Below, in pieces: positions 14,430-23,754 of a stretch of 64,000 bases of DNA. The translations under genes and the position numbers were made by a program. Each line of letters starts with the position of its first letter. Position 1 is the stretch's first letter. The notes under the pieces were generated by a model that was not told the origin of the DNA, made no database searches, and saw nothing but the letters and a program-made list of their open reading frames with translations. Source of the DNA: Halogeometricum sp. S1BR25-6 (lineage in GTDB: Archaea > Halobacteriota > Halobacteria > Halobacteriales > Haloferacaceae); the NCBI RefSeq assembly GCF_031624495.1, contig NZ_JAMQOP010000002.1, positions 310,001-374,000 on the forward strand. Direction: 5' to 3'.

Positions 14430-15407
14430 GTGCCCCTCACCATCGGAATCCACCCGTCCGTCGCCCGCATCGTGCCGCCCGAACGCCTCGAATCGGAACT
14501 GACTGACGCCGCCCCCGAGGCGACCGTTCGCGTCCTCGACGGTCACGGCGACGGCAGGGGCGGCAGGGACGTGACCGTCGACCCGGCTTCCGTCGGCGAC
14601 TCGATAGACGTCGTCGCCTCGTTCGGCTTCGAGGAATGGTTCCTCGACGCCGGTCTCGAGTGGGTCCACGTCGTCCGCGCCGGTCACGACGAGTTCCCGG
14701 TCGAGGCCCTCCGCGACCGGGGAATCGCGCTGACGAACAGTTCCGGCATCCACGGCGCGCCCGTCGGCGAAACGGTACTGGGCTACATGCTCCAGTTCGC
14801 CCACGGCCTGCACCGCTACCGCGACGACCAACTCGACCGCGAGTGGAACCCGCGGCCGTGGGGCGAGTCGTTCACACTGGAGGGCGAACGCGTCTGCGTC
14901 GTGGGACTGGGTACCCTCGGACGCGGTATCGCTCGCCGCGCGGACGCCATCGGGATGTCGGTGACCGGCGTGCGCCGGACGCCCGCGCCCGTCGACCACG
15001 TCGCGGAGCGGTACTCGCCCGAGAACCTCCGGGAGGCGGTCTCGGACGCGCGGTTCGTCGTGCTCGCGGTTCCCCTGAACCCGGCGACGGAAGGGTTGTT
15101 CGGCGCCGAGGAACTGGCGGCGATGCGCGAAGACGCCTACCTCGTGAACGTCGCGCGCGGCCCCGTCGCGGACCAATCGGCCGTCGTCGACGCCCTCAAA
15201 TCCGAGTCCATCGCCGGCGCCGCTCTGGACGTGACCGACCCCGAACCGCTCCCACAAGAGTCGCCGCTGTGGGGGATGGAGAACGTCGTCGTCACGCCGC
15301 ACGCCTCGGCCGCCGACGAGGCGTTCCCCGAACGGGTCGCGGACATCGTCGGCGAGAACGTTCGCCGCCTCGAATCCGGCGAATCGCTGGCGAACCAGGT
15401 GGTCTGA
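14430..15407 (+). CDS. D-2-hydroxyacid dehydrogenase (NAD-dependent)
   Basis: The 325-residue protein belongs to the SerA/GyaR superfamily, which oxidises or reduces D-2-hydroxyacids. The Rossmann motif VCVVGLGTLGRGIARRA lies near residues 153-169, the catalytic arginine in NVARGPVADQ and the catalytic histidine in VTPHASAADE. The start codon is GTG at 14430 (reads PLTIGIHPS). Substrate specificity cannot be read from the sequence. It ends shortly before the convergent chaperonin gene. Confidence 0.9.
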   Translation: MPLTIGIHPSVARIVPPERLESELTDAAPEATVRVLDGHGDGRGGRDVTVDPASVGDSIDVVASFGFEEWFLDAGLEWVHVVRAGHDEFPVEALRDRGIALTNSSGIHGAPVGETVLGYMLQFAHGLHRYRDDQLDREWNPRPWGESFTLEGERVCVVGLGTLGRGIARRADAIGMSVTGVRRTPAPVDHVAERYSPENLREAVSDARFVVLAVPLNPATEGLFGAEELAAMREDAYLVNVARGPVADQSAVVDALKSESIAGAALDVTDPEPLPQESPLWGMENVVVTPHASAADEAFPERVADIVGENVRRLESGESLANQVV

Positions 15408-15427
15408 GACCGAAGGGGTCGTCCGAC

Positions 15428-17089
15428 TCAGTGTCCGATGGCCCACGGGTAGCCGCCGGTCGCCCGACTCCGGCGGGGGGCGCCGTTTCCGCTCCCGCCG
15501 GGCCCGCCCTCGTCCGAACCGGGAGCGTCGGCCGCGTCGACCGCGAGCACGTCGTCGACGCGGAGCACCGCCGAAACGGCCTCGAACGCCGTCGTGAGCG
15601 TCCGGTCGAGGACGGCCGACGGCTCCAGCACCCCGGCCTCGACCATCTCACGGAGCGCCCCCGACCGGCCGATACCGACGGTCGAGTCGCCCTCACTGTG
15701 CCGGGTCCTGAGTTCGACCAGCGAGTCGACGGGGTCGAGACCGGCGTTCGTCGCCAATTGGCGAGGTATCGCCTCCAGCGAGTCGGCGAACGCCTCGACG
15801 GCCGCCGCCTCTCGCCCGCCGACGCCCTCGGACCACGCGCCGAGGTCCCGCGCGAGGGCCGTCGCCGCCGCGCCGCCGCCGGGGAGGACGCCCTCGTCTC
15901 GGAGGGCGCGCCGGACGAGCGTCCGGCAGTCCTCGACGATGCGCTCCGTCTCCTCGGCGACGTGCGGCGTCCCGCCGCGGAGCAGCAGCGTCGCCCGCGA
16001 CTCCCCGCGACCGCCCGTCACGACGAGCGTATCGGCCGTCCCGACGGTCCGCCGACGGACCTCGCCCGCGCGTCCCAGGCGCTCGGGGGAGAGGTCCGCG
16101 ACGGCCATCGTCGGGTCCGCGTCCGTCGCGCGGGCGAGAGCGTCGAACTCGTCTCGCCGCGTGCGCTCGACGACCAACACGCCCGCGCGGGCGAGTTCCG
16201 ACCGCACCGCCCCGTCGACGGACTTCTGACAGAACAGCGCGTCGGCGCCCGACCCCGAGACCGCCCGGACGGCGTCGGCGCGGACCGACCGCTCGTGTTC
16301 GCGCAGGGCGTCGAGTTCCTCGGGTCCGTCGAGACCGAGCGACCCGGCCCCGCGGGGCGTCTCGACGGCGAGTTCGGCGTCGAGCATCGCCACTCGCGCG
16401 TCGGCGAGCGTCCGCGGTCCCTCGACGGCGCCGTCCTCGACGCCCGTCGAGGAGGTGTCGGTGTCGACGAGGACGCCGTCGAGGAGCGTCGACTCCCGGA
16501 GTTCGCCACCCGGGTAGGCGCACAGGTCGAGACGGGCGTCGTCGAAGCCGACGGCGCGGAGGCCGGAGACGGCGAGGCCGGCGAACCGCTCGGCGGCCGC
16601 GTCGTCCCACCGACCCGTGACGGCCGTCTTCGCCACGCTTCGCAGGCGCTCCTCGTCGCCCTCCTCGACCGGAAGTTCGTAGGCGGGAAGCCGTTCGCGG
16701 GCGCGGGTCGCCGCCAGCGCGTACCCCTCGACGACCGTCGTCGGGTGGTAGCCGTCCGCGACGAGCGACGACGCCGCCGAGAGCAGTTCGTCGACGAGGA
16801 GCAGGGTCCCCGTCGCGCCGTCGCCGACGCGCGCTCGCTGGGTCCGGACGGCCCGCGACAGCACCCGAGCGACGGGGTCCTCGACGTCGAGTCGGTCGAG
16901 GATACTCGCGCCGTCGTTCGTGACGACGACGGTGCCGTCGGAACCGACGAGCATCTTGTCGCGGCCGTTCGGCCCGAACGTCGACCGGACGGTGCCCGCC
17001 AGCGCCCGCGCGGATTCGGCCGGTGTCGGTACCTCTCCGTCTCGCCCGTCCCCGGTCTCCGCCAGAGGCGGCCGCGCTACGTCCGACAT
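15428..17089 (-). CDS. Divergent thermosome / group II chaperonin subunit
   Basis: The 553-residue protein keeps the chaperonin frame: GPNGRDKMLV, VVTNDGASIL, RVGDGATGTLLLVDELL (canonical GDGTTT), and VLPGGGAAATALARDL. Motif order and length match group II chaperonins, which fold proteins with ATP in a double ring. It is clearly diverged: the ATP-site GDGTTT has become GDGATG, and the tail ends in YPWAIGH rather than the Gly/Met-rich end. Haloarchaea usually have two or three thermosome genes; this looks like an unusual extra paralogue, perhaps a minor subunit or a hetero-oligomer partner. Confidence 0.8.
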   Translation of the reverse strand: MSDVARPPLAETGDGRDGEVPTPAESARALAGTVRSTFGPNGRDKMLVGSDGTVVVTNDGASILDRLDVEDPVARVLSRAVRTQRARVGDGATGTLLLVDELLSAASSLVADGYHPTTVVEGYALAATRARERLPAYELPVEEGDEERLRSVAKTAVTGRWDDAAAERFAGLAVSGLRAVGFDDARLDLCAYPGGELRESTLLDGVLVDTDTSSTGVEDGAVEGPRTLADARVAMLDAELAVETPRGAGSLGLDGPEELDALREHERSVRADAVRAVSGSGADALFCQKSVDGAVRSELARAGVLVVERTRRDEFDALARATDADPTMAVADLSPERLGRAGEVRRRTVGTADTLVVTGGRGESRATLLLRGGTPHVAEETERIVEDCRTLVRRALRDEGVLPGGGAAATALARDLGAWSEGVGGREAAAVEAFADSLEAIPRQLATNAGLDPVDSLVELRTRHSEGDSTVGIGRSGALREMVEAGVLEPSAVLDRTLTTAFEAVSAVLRVDDVLAVDAADAPGSDEGGPGGSGNGAPRRSRATGGYPWAIGH

Positions 17090-17162
17090 CGGAGCGCCGG
17101 ACGGAGACGGTTCGGGGTCGCGCCCGCGTTCGCGTCCGGAGTTGCCGCTCGCATCCGTCGGG

Positions 17163-18437
17163 TCACCCGAGCGGGTCGTCCGTGACGACCAGGTCGCCGC
17201 GGTCGGTCTTCGACTCCTCCAGTCCGCCCGGCGAGACGTCGAACTCGAAGACGCCCTTCGGGAGCGCGAGCGTCGAACACGCGTTCGGCACGTCGACGAC
17301 GCCGCTCTGCCGCCCCTCGACGGGCACCGTCCCGAGCAGGTGGTAGGCCTGCTGGCCCGTGTAGCCGAACTTCTTCAGGTAGTCGATGGCCTGCAGGCAG
17401 GCGCGACGGTAGGCGACGTGCGAGTCGATGTAGTGCTGCTCGCCGTCCTCGGTGACCGAGTAGCCGCAGAAGGTCACGTAGTCCTCGAAATGCGGGCCGC
17501 GGTGGCCGGGTTCGAAGATGGGGTGGTCGACGCCGTGCGCCTCCATGCCGCCCTTCACGAGGTCGAACTCCACGTCGACGTAGCCCGGCATCTCGATGGC
17601 GCCGCAGAACGTTATCTCGCCGTCGCCCTGCGAGGCGTGGAAGTCGCCGACGCCGAACTTCGCCCCCTCGACGTAGACGGGGAAGTACACCGTCGACCCG
17701 ATGGAGAGGTCCTTGATGTCGTGATTGCCGCCGTGTTCGCGCGGCGGCACCGTCCGCGCGGCCGTCTCGGCCGCCTCCTCGGCCGCCTCGGGGTCCATCT
17801 CGCCCATCTGGGCGCCCTCGGTCGTCGGGAGGTTCGCCACGCCGGGTTCCTCCTCGCCGGTGGGGTGGTTGTGAATCGACTCGGGGTCCGCCTCGTGTTT
17901 CTCCGCCAGCGCCCGTTCGCGCTCGTTCCACTCCTCCAACAGTTCCTCGCTCGGCGCACACCCGGCCAGTCCGGGGTGAATCTTCCCCTCGTAGCGCACG
18001 TCGGGCACGTGCCGCGAGGAGACGGTGTAGCCGTCGATGTCCCAGACGGACTTGGCGGCGTCGGGGAAGTGGTCCGTCAGGAAGCCGCCGCCGTTCTGCC
18101 GGGAGAACGTGCCGGTAAAGCCGAACTCGCACCGGTCGTTCAGCGGCCCCATGTCGAGGAACTCGACCTTCAGTAGGTCGCCGGGTTCGGCGCCCTCGAC
18201 GTGTACCGGGCCGGCGAGGTAGTGGACCTGGCTCAGGTCCACGTCCCGGACGTCGTTGGCGTTGTCGTCGTCGGCTATCTGGCCGCCGGTCCAATCGAGC
18301 GCCTCCAACCGCATCGTCTCGCCGGGTTCGGCCTCGACGGCCGCCGGAATGTCCGGGTGCCAGCGATTGAACGGGTTCGCGCCGGGTTGCTCGTCGGGCG
18401 GACTGTCGACGTCGACCTCGAATTTTACTTCTGGCAT
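17163..18437 (-). CDS. fmdA: Formamidase / acetamidase family protein
   Basis: FmdA/AmdA enzymes hydrolyse formamide or acetamide to the acid and ammonia. From ATG 18437 the 424-residue protein shows the family pattern: NPFNRWHPDIPAAVEAEPGE near the start, LSGRIHPG-like KIHPGLAGCAPS, GGNHDIKDLSIGSTVYFPV and FHASQGDGE, which form the metal-linked active site region. It is likely cytosolic and provides nitrogen. An in-frame start 15 nt upstream is less likely because PEVKFEVDVD is the typical beginning. Single gene, no transporter adjacent. Confidence 0.92.
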   Translation of the reverse strand: MPEVKFEVDVDSPPDEQPGANPFNRWHPDIPAAVEAEPGETMRLEALDWTGGQIADDDNANDVRDVDLSQVHYLAGPVHVEGAEPGDLLKVEFLDMGPLNDRCEFGFTGTFSRQNGGGFLTDHFPDAAKSVWDIDGYTVSSRHVPDVRYEGKIHPGLAGCAPSEELLEEWNERERALAEKHEADPESIHNHPTGEEEPGVANLPTTEGAQMGEMDPEAAEEAAETAARTVPPREHGGNHDIKDLSIGSTVYFPVYVEGAKFGVGDFHASQGDGEITFCGAIEMPGYVDVEFDLVKGGMEAHGVDHPIFEPGHRGPHFEDYVTFCGYSVTEDGEQHYIDSHVAYRRACLQAIDYLKKFGYTGQQAYHLLGTVPVEGRQSGVVDVPNACSTLALPKGVFEFDVSPGGLEESKTDRGDLVVTDDPLG

Positions 18438-18717
18438 CGAACGTATCTCCACGCTGGCTGACAGTTCGAGTCGAGATAAACGTTTTTCTAACTTCGAGGT
18501 ACTCTCTCGATTTTCTGTCCGTGAATATGCGAGGAGTTTGCTCGAATAGTATGGTAATTCCGGGGTGAAGCTTCATAAACACTATCCCGAGTTAGAATTC
18601 GAACGAACCCGCTTTCTTCCGAGTCGCCGCCGTGGAACCCCCCGAACGTCGGCGACGCCGAGGAGGGCGGACGCGGCGGCCCGAACGTATACCCGCGCGG
18701 GTGCCGAGTCGCAGTCC

Positions 18718-19011
18718 ATGACTGACACCGACGACTACGACCGGCGGACGCTCCTCCGCGGCATCGGGGCCGGCGCGCTCGGAATCGGACTCGCGGGTTG
18801 TGCGGCCCCTGGCGGCGAAGGTGAAGAAGGTGAAGAAGGCGGAGAGGGCGGCGAAGGCGAGGAAGGCGGAGAGGGCGGCGAAGGCGAAGAAGGCGGCGAG
18901 GGCGGGGAAGGCGGCGAAGGCGGCGAGGAGGGCGACGACATCGAAGCGGGCGGGGACGAGGAGGGAGGCGAGAGCGACCGTTTGGAGGCGCCGGCCGCCT
19001 CGACGCGATAA
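18718..19011 (+). CDS. Tat lipoprotein with Gly-Glu repeat region
   Basis: From ATG 18718 the 97-residue protein begins MTDTDDYDRRTLLRGIGAGA, with a twin-arginine motif (DRRTLLRG), a short hydrophobic stretch and lipobox LAGC. It should be exported folded by the Tat pathway and lipid-anchored. The remainder, about residues 33-75, is a near-pure repeat of GEE/GGE units without other residues, then a short acidic tail. No domain is recognisable; it may be a flexible, highly charged surface spacer. The tandem DNA repeat could vary in length between strains. Confidence 0.65.
   Translation: MTDTDDYDRRTLLRGIGAGALGIGLAGCAAPGGEGEEGEEGGEGGEGEEGGEGGEGEEGGEGGEGGEGGEEGDDIEAGGDEEGGESDRLEAPAASTR
18811..18939. 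repeat. GGCGAAGGC-type tandem repeat inside the lipoprotein gene
   Basis: The coding sequence is made of imperfect 6- to 9-bp units such as GGCGAAGGCGAGGAAGGC that encode Gly-Glu runs. It is coding microsatellite-like DNA, prone to slippage. Confidence 0.7.
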
Positions 19012-19101
19012 CGTGCGTCCCCCGACCGACGGCTCGCAGTCGGTTCTCGAACCGCGGCCCGCCACCTCGCTTAACCGTCCGCTCCGACTACCCGCCACCA
19101 G

Positions 19102-20112
19102 ATGAGCGAGTCGACGTTCGACCGTCGCACGGCGCTGAAGTCGCTCGCCGGGTTCGGCGTCGCGGCGGTCCTGTTGTACCTCTTCGGTCGGGTCCTCGGC
19201 TGGGACTCCATCATCTCCGCGCTGTCGAAGGCGGACCCCGTCCCCGTCGCCCTCGCCTGCGGGAGTTCGCTGGTCGCGCTCACCGCTTGGGCGAGGGGGT
19301 GGGACGTAGTTCTCTCGTCGCTCTCGGTGGAGATTCCGTACCGCGACCTCGTCCCGACGTACTACGCCGCGACGTTCGCCGACTACGTCACGCCGTTCGG
19401 CAAGGCCGGCGGCGGTCCGTTCGTCGCCGCCGTGCTGTCGGCGGACCACGCGGTGAGCTACGAGGAGTCGCTGGCCAGCGTCGTCACCACCGACTCGCTG
19501 AATCTCCTCCCGTTCTTCACCTTCGCGGGCGCGGGCGTCGTGGTGCTCGGCGTCACCGGTAGCGTCCCGACGAACGTGCGTCCGCTGGTGTACGCGCTCG
19601 GCGCCGTCGCGGTGTGCGTCCCCCTGCTCGCCTACCTCGTCTGGCGGGTCCGAGGGCGGGCGACGCGGCTGATAACCCGCGTGCTGGACCCCCTCGCGTC
19701 TCGGGTGGGGTTTCTCGACGCCGAAGGTATCGAGGAACGGGTGGCGCGGTTCTTCTCGCTCGTCGGCGACCTCGGGCAGCGCCGGTCGTGGGTGCTCGAA
19801 ACGGTCGCGCTCGCCTACGTCGGGTGGGTGTTCTTCGCCCTTCCCTTGTGGCTGGCCGGGCAGGCGATGGGCGTCGCCCTGCCGCTCCAACTGGTCGCGT
19901 TCATCGTCCCGGCGAGTTCGATGGCGAGTCTCGTCCCCACCCCCGGCGGTCTCGGCGGCGTCGAGGCGGCCGTGACGGGCCTTCTCGTGACGCTGGCGGG
20001 CGTGCCGACGCCGACGGCGGCGGCCATCGCGCTCCTCTACCGCGTCGCCAGTTTCTGGTTCGTGCTCCCGGTGGGCGGCGGCGCGACGCTGTGGCTCACC
20101 TACCGGAGCTAG
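19102..20112 (+). CDS. Flippase-like / LPG-synthase TM-domain membrane protein
   Basis: The 336-residue protein has about eight hydrophobic segments and the family landmarks TWARGWDVVLSS-like (LTAWARGWDVVLSSL), ATFADYVTPFGKAGGGPF and SSMASLVPTPGGLGGVEAAV of the UPF0104/lysylphosphatidylglycerol-synthase membrane domain. Related proteins are proposed lipid flippases or anchors. The N-terminus has DRRTALKSLAG, which looks like a Tat motif but is followed by a transmembrane segment. Substrate unknown. It lies convergent to the small gene at 20114. Confidence 0.85.
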   Translation: MSESTFDRRTALKSLAGFGVAAVLLYLFGRVLGWDSIISALSKADPVPVALACGSSLVALTAWARGWDVVLSSLSVEIPYRDLVPTYYAATFADYVTPFGKAGGGPFVAAVLSADHAVSYEESLASVVTTDSLNLLPFFTFAGAGVVVLGVTGSVPTNVRPLVYALGAVAVCVPLLAYLVWRVRGRATRLITRVLDPLASRVGFLDAEGIEERVARFFSLVGDLGQRRSWVLETVALAYVGWVFFALPLWLAGQAMGVALPLQLVAFIVPASSMASLVPTPGGLGGVEAAVTGLLVTLAGVPTPTAAAIALLYRVASFWFVLPVGGGATLWLTYRS

Positions 20113-20113
20113 C

Positions 20114-20377
20114 CTATATCTCGTCGTCCGGGTCGTGCTCGCTCGCCACTCGCTCGGCCTCCGCCGCGTAGCGCTCGCGCGTCTCGGGGTCGCCGACCGA
20201 TTCGAGGTTGTCGGGGTCCACGTCGCGGGCGGCGGTGACCGTCGAGGAGTCGACCACCTGCGCCGCGAGTTCTCGGCGGTACGCCCGGTCGCCCTCCGGC
20301 GTCGCGTACGTGAGGATGATCAGGTCGCGGTCGTTGTAGTCGCGCTCGACGAACCAACAGCGGACGGTGTCTGCCAT
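20114..20377 (-). CDS. Conserved haloarchaeal small protein
   Basis: The 87-residue protein begins MADTVRCWFVERDYNDRDLI and continues ILTYATPEGDRAYRRE, then a helical acidic C-terminus (DPETRERYAAEAERVASEHDP). I recognise the overall pattern as one that recurs in haloarchaea, but it has no assigned function (an uncharacterised DUF). ATG at 20377. It is convergent with the flippase-like gene, with a 1-bp gap between stops. Confidence 0.75.
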   Translation of the reverse strand: MADTVRCWFVERDYNDRDLIILTYATPEGDRAYRRELAAQVVDSSTVTAARDVDPDNLESVGDPETRERYAAEAERVASEHDPDDEI

Positions 20378-20497
20378 ATTGGGTCTTCGTAGGCGAGCGG
20401 TTTCTACTCTGCGCCGGCGCCCGCCCGCGGTCCGCGACCCGCGACCCGCCGACTGCCGGGGGGCGAACGCTTTAGCGCCAGTCTGTGGTGTTGACTC

Positions 20498-21925
20498 ATG
20501 ACAACGAGCGACGTCGAGACGGTGAAGCGGGCGCTGTTCGAGGACATCGACGCCGAAGGCGAGCGGTTGCGGACGCTCGCCCGCGACATCTGGGAGAACC
20601 CGGAGGTGGCGCTCCGGGAATCCGAGTCGAGCGAACGGCTCCAGTCGGTGCTACGCGAGGAGGGGTTCGAGGTGGAGACGGGCGCGGGCGGCATCGACAC
20701 GGCGTTCGTGGCGCGGTACGGGGAGGAAGACCCCGTCGTCGGCACGATGGGCGAGTACGACGCGCTGCCGGGGATGAGCCAGCGCGCGACGGCCGAACGC
20801 GACCCCGTCGAATCCGGCGCGCCCGGTCACGGCTGCGGGCACAACCTCTTCGGCGTCGGGAGCCTCGGCGGCGCCCTCGCGGTCAAGCGCGCAATCCAGC
20901 GCGGCGACCTCTCGGGGTCGGTCGTCTTCTTCGGCACGCCCGCCGAGGAGGCCGGCGGCGGCAAGGTGTACATGGTTCGCGACGGCGCCTTCGACGACGT
21001 GGACGCCGTCGTCTCGTGGCACCCCGGTTGGTACAACGCGCCGGGCAAGGGCTCCTGTCTCGCAAACGACGGCTTCGACTTCACCTTCCGCGGCGAGACG
21101 TCGCACGCGGCGGCCGCGCCCGAGTCCGGGCGGTCGGCGCTCGACGCGGTCCAACTGCTGAACACCGGCGTCGAGTACATGCGCGAACACGTCCCCGACG
21201 CCGCGCGCGTCCACTACGTCGTCCGGAACGGCGGGTCGGCGGCCAACGTCGTCCCCGGCGAAGCCAGCGTCGAGTACCTCGTCCGCGCGCCCGAACGCGC
21301 GGAGGTCGAACGCATCTCCGAGTGGGTGCGCGATATCGCCGGCGCGGCGGCGACGATGACCCGCACGGACCTCGACGCGACGAAGACCGCGGGGATGTAC
21401 GGCGTTCTCCCGAACCATCCCATCGCCGACGCCGTCCGCGAGAACATGAACTCGATCGATTTCGAGTTGGGCGACGAGCAGGCCGCGTTCGCCGAGGACC
21501 TCCGCGAGACGCTCGGGGACGTCGAGGGCGCCCTCCGACAACTGCCCGAGTCCGACCGGGAGGCGGCCCGCGGGTCGGCGATGTTCTCGGACCCCATTGA
21601 GGCGCCCGACGAGGGGCAGGTCGGGTCGTACTCGACGGACTCGGGCGACGTGTCGTGGAACGTTCCGCTCGGGCGGTTCACGGCGGCGACGTGGGTCGTC
21701 GGCACGCCCGCACACTCCTGGCAGGCCGTCGCGGCCGGGAAGGACCTCGGCACCGTCGGCATGACGTTCGCCGCGAAGACCATCGCGGCGACGCTCGCCG
21801 ACCTGCTGGCGGACGACGAACTCCGCGCGCGGGCCCGGGCGGAGTTCGAGGACCGCTCGGCCGGCCACGAGTACGAGAGTCCGCTCCCAGAGGGCGCGGA
21901 CCCCTACGAACTCGTGAGCCGCTGA
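20498..21925 (+). CDS. M20-family amidohydrolase (aminobenzoyl-glutamate hydrolase-like)
   Basis: The 475-residue protein is an M20/M28-type metallohydrolase closest in layout to AbgB. Metal-binding motifs GHGCGHNLFG and TPAEEAGGGK are present, followed by the dimerisation-lid region (GETSHAAAAPESGRSALDAV) and a C-terminal metal histidine segment around HSWQAVAAGKDLG. Such enzymes cleave amide bonds of p-aminobenzoyl-glutamate or N-acyl amino acids; substrate is uncertain here. TTTAGC at 20471-20476 is about 25 nt before ATG 20498, indicating a leaderless start. Confidence 0.9.
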   Translation: MTTSDVETVKRALFEDIDAEGERLRTLARDIWENPEVALRESESSERLQSVLREEGFEVETGAGGIDTAFVARYGEEDPVVGTMGEYDALPGMSQRATAERDPVESGAPGHGCGHNLFGVGSLGGALAVKRAIQRGDLSGSVVFFGTPAEEAGGGKVYMVRDGAFDDVDAVVSWHPGWYNAPGKGSCLANDGFDFTFRGETSHAAAAPESGRSALDAVQLLNTGVEYMREHVPDAARVHYVVRNGGSAANVVPGEASVEYLVRAPERAEVERISEWVRDIAGAAATMTRTDLDATKTAGMYGVLPNHPIADAVRENMNSIDFELGDEQAAFAEDLRETLGDVEGALRQLPESDREAARGSAMFSDPIEAPDEGQVGSYSTDSGDVSWNVPLGRFTAATWVVGTPAHSWQAVAAGKDLGTVGMTFAAKTIAATLADLLADDELRARARAEFEDRSAGHEYESPLPEGADPYELVSR

Positions 21926-22017
21926 ACGGCGGCGTTCGTCCCGCCGGAACCGACCGACCGATACCGGCGGACTGCTGGTAGCCGAACCGTTTTGGGTCGC
22001 AGTCTCCGATTCCGGAT

Positions 22018-23046
22018 ATGGACCTCTCTCTCGTCGACCTCTCTCCGGTCCCCGACGGCGGCACCGCCGCCGACGCCTACGCGAACACCGTCGAGACGGC
22101 GAAACGGGCCGAGAAACTGGGCTACTCGCGGTTCTGGGTGGCCGAGCACCACGGGATGGCGAGCACGCTCGCGGGGACGACGCCCGAAGTGCTGCTCGGC
22201 CGCCTCGCCGGCGAGACGGACGCGATTCGCCTCGGCACCGGCGCCGTCCTCCTGAACCACTACAGTCCGTTCAAAGTCGCCGAGGCGTTCGGCGCGCTGG
22301 ACGGCCTCGCCCCCGGCCGCGTCGACGCCGGCCTCGGGCGGGCGAACGGGTCGCCGGCGTCCGACAGCGCCCTCGGCACCGAACGGCACGTCGAGGACCC
22401 CGACGGCGACCACCGCGAGAAGATAGAGGCCGTCGTCAGCCACCTCTACGACGAGTACCCCGAGACGCACGCCTACGCCGACTTGGAGATTCCGCGCTCG
22501 GACGCCGAACCCCCGGCGCCGTGGGCGCTGGGGTCGAGTCCCTCCAGCGCTGCCATCGCGGGCGAACTCGGCCTCCCCTACTGCTTCGCGGCGTTCATCC
22601 GCCCGCAGTTCGCCGCCCACGCCGTCGCGGAGTACCGCGAACGGTTCGAACCCTCCGAATCGGCGGGCGGCCTCGACGAACCGCACGTGATGGTGGCGCT
22701 GAACGCCGTCTGCGCGGAGACCGACGAGGAGGCGGCCCGCCGCCGCGCGGTGGCCGAGGCGTCGTACAAGCGGATGCGGCGCGGCGAGGTGGGCACCCGA
22801 CCCTCTATCGAGGAGTCCATCGACGAACTCGGCGGCGTCCCCGACCCTACGCCCGAGACGCTGGACGAAGACGAGTGGCCGCGGGCCATTTCGGGGAGTC
22901 CGGAGACGCTCTCCGGACCCCTCGACCAACTCGCGGAGCGCGTCGGCGCCGACGAGATGATGATACAGCAGGTGGTCACCGAGCACGACCACGCGCTGGA
23001 GTCGCACGAACTGCTGGCGGAGGCCGTCGGACTGGACGGTCGGTGA
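22018..23046 (+). CDS. LLM-class flavin-dependent oxidoreductase (luciferase-like)
   Basis: The 342-residue protein is a bacterial-luciferase-like TIM barrel: opening DLSLVDLSPVPDGGTAAD, YSRFWVAEHHGMASTLAG, IRLGTGAVLLNHYSPFKVAE and GRVDAGLGRANGS. Such MsnO8-type enzymes use FMN or F420. The reaction cannot be read from sequence. ATG at 22018. It stands alone, with a divergent-function membrane gene convergent downstream. Confidence 0.9.
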   Translation: MDLSLVDLSPVPDGGTAADAYANTVETAKRAEKLGYSRFWVAEHHGMASTLAGTTPEVLLGRLAGETDAIRLGTGAVLLNHYSPFKVAEAFGALDGLAPGRVDAGLGRANGSPASDSALGTERHVEDPDGDHREKIEAVVSHLYDEYPETHAYADLEIPRSDAEPPAPWALGSSPSSAAIAGELGLPYCFAAFIRPQFAAHAVAEYRERFEPSESAGGLDEPHVMVALNAVCAETDEEAARRRAVAEASYKRMRRGEVGTRPSIEESIDELGGVPDPTPETLDEDEWPRAISGSPETLSGPLDQLAERVGADEMMIQQVVTEHDHALESHELLAEAVGLDGR

Positions 23047-23058
23047 CGGCGCTCCGGG

Positions 23059-23499
23059 TCAGGCACCGATGCGGAGGAGCAGACCCGCCGCGGCGAACAG
23101 CGCCAGCGCCGTCCCGCCGGTGATGAGGACCGACGTGATGCCGGCGTGAACGGAGACGAACAGCGTGAACGCGAGCGCTCCGAGGCCGACGACGACGCAC
23201 GCGCCGGCGGCGCCGAACCGCCAACCCGAACGTTCCGTTCGCACCGTCAGCGTCCGGAACAGGCGGGCGACGAGGCCGCCGACGACGCCGAGACCGAGGA
23301 GGTACGCGCCGAACCAGAACGGGTACCGTTCCCCCGTCGACCCGAGCGCGAACTCCAGCCAGTCGAAGCCGACGACGAGGAGGTAGCCCGGTATCTGGAG
23401 GGGCTGAAACGGGACGCGCATCAGGGCGTACAGCGCGACGACCACGGCGACGCAGACGGCGACGTCCCGGACGAACGCGCGTCGACGAACGTCTAACAC
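23059..23499 (-). CDS. Four-helix membrane protein, unknown function
   Basis: The 146-residue protein (GTG start at 23499) has four hydrophobic segments at about residues 10-27, 60-80, 97-117 and 122-143, separated by short charged loops (LRTERSGWR-like). A conserved-looking loop reads FALGSTGERYPFWFGAY. I do not recognise a function; it resembles haloarchaeal integral membrane proteins of unknown role. Confidence 0.65.
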   Translation of the reverse strand: MLDVRRRAFVRDVAVCVAVVVALYALMRVPFQPLQIPGYLLVVGFDWLEFALGSTGERYPFWFGAYLLGLGVVGGLVARLFRTLTVRTERSGWRFGAAGACVVVGLGALAFTLFVSVHAGITSVLITGGTALALFAAAGLLLRIGA

Positions 23500-23754
23500 G
23501 GGTCCGCAGGCGTCGGTCGACGACTCGGTATCGTCCGCGCCGCCGGAGGCGACCCGTGAGTGGTGTCGACGAGTTCGGCGCCGTCGACGGGCAGTGCGTC
23601 CATATCGGACCCGACGCGGGCGGACGAGTTTACGTCACCGCCCGGCGCGTGTGACGGCCCGCGTCGTCCGCGTCGCGGGTTGTCGTCGCCCGGTGGTCGG
23701 TGCGTCTCGCGGCCGACGGCAGGGTTTTTCTCGTCCGTTCCGATAGGGGGAGGC

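Noticed and set aside
13320-15446. 708-codon minus-strand open frame over the DICT and dehydrogenase genes
   Set aside because: Composition is Val/Arg/Gly with no domain pattern; it is the shadow of GC-biased codons in the real plus-strand genes.
14636-17185. 849-codon plus-strand open frame across dehydrogenase and chaperonin
   Set aside because: Arginine/proline-rich translation; chance frame antisense to the chaperonin.
18811-18939. Possible CRISPR-like or satellite array
   Set aside because: Units are 6-9 bp and in frame as Gly-Glu codons; there are no spacers.
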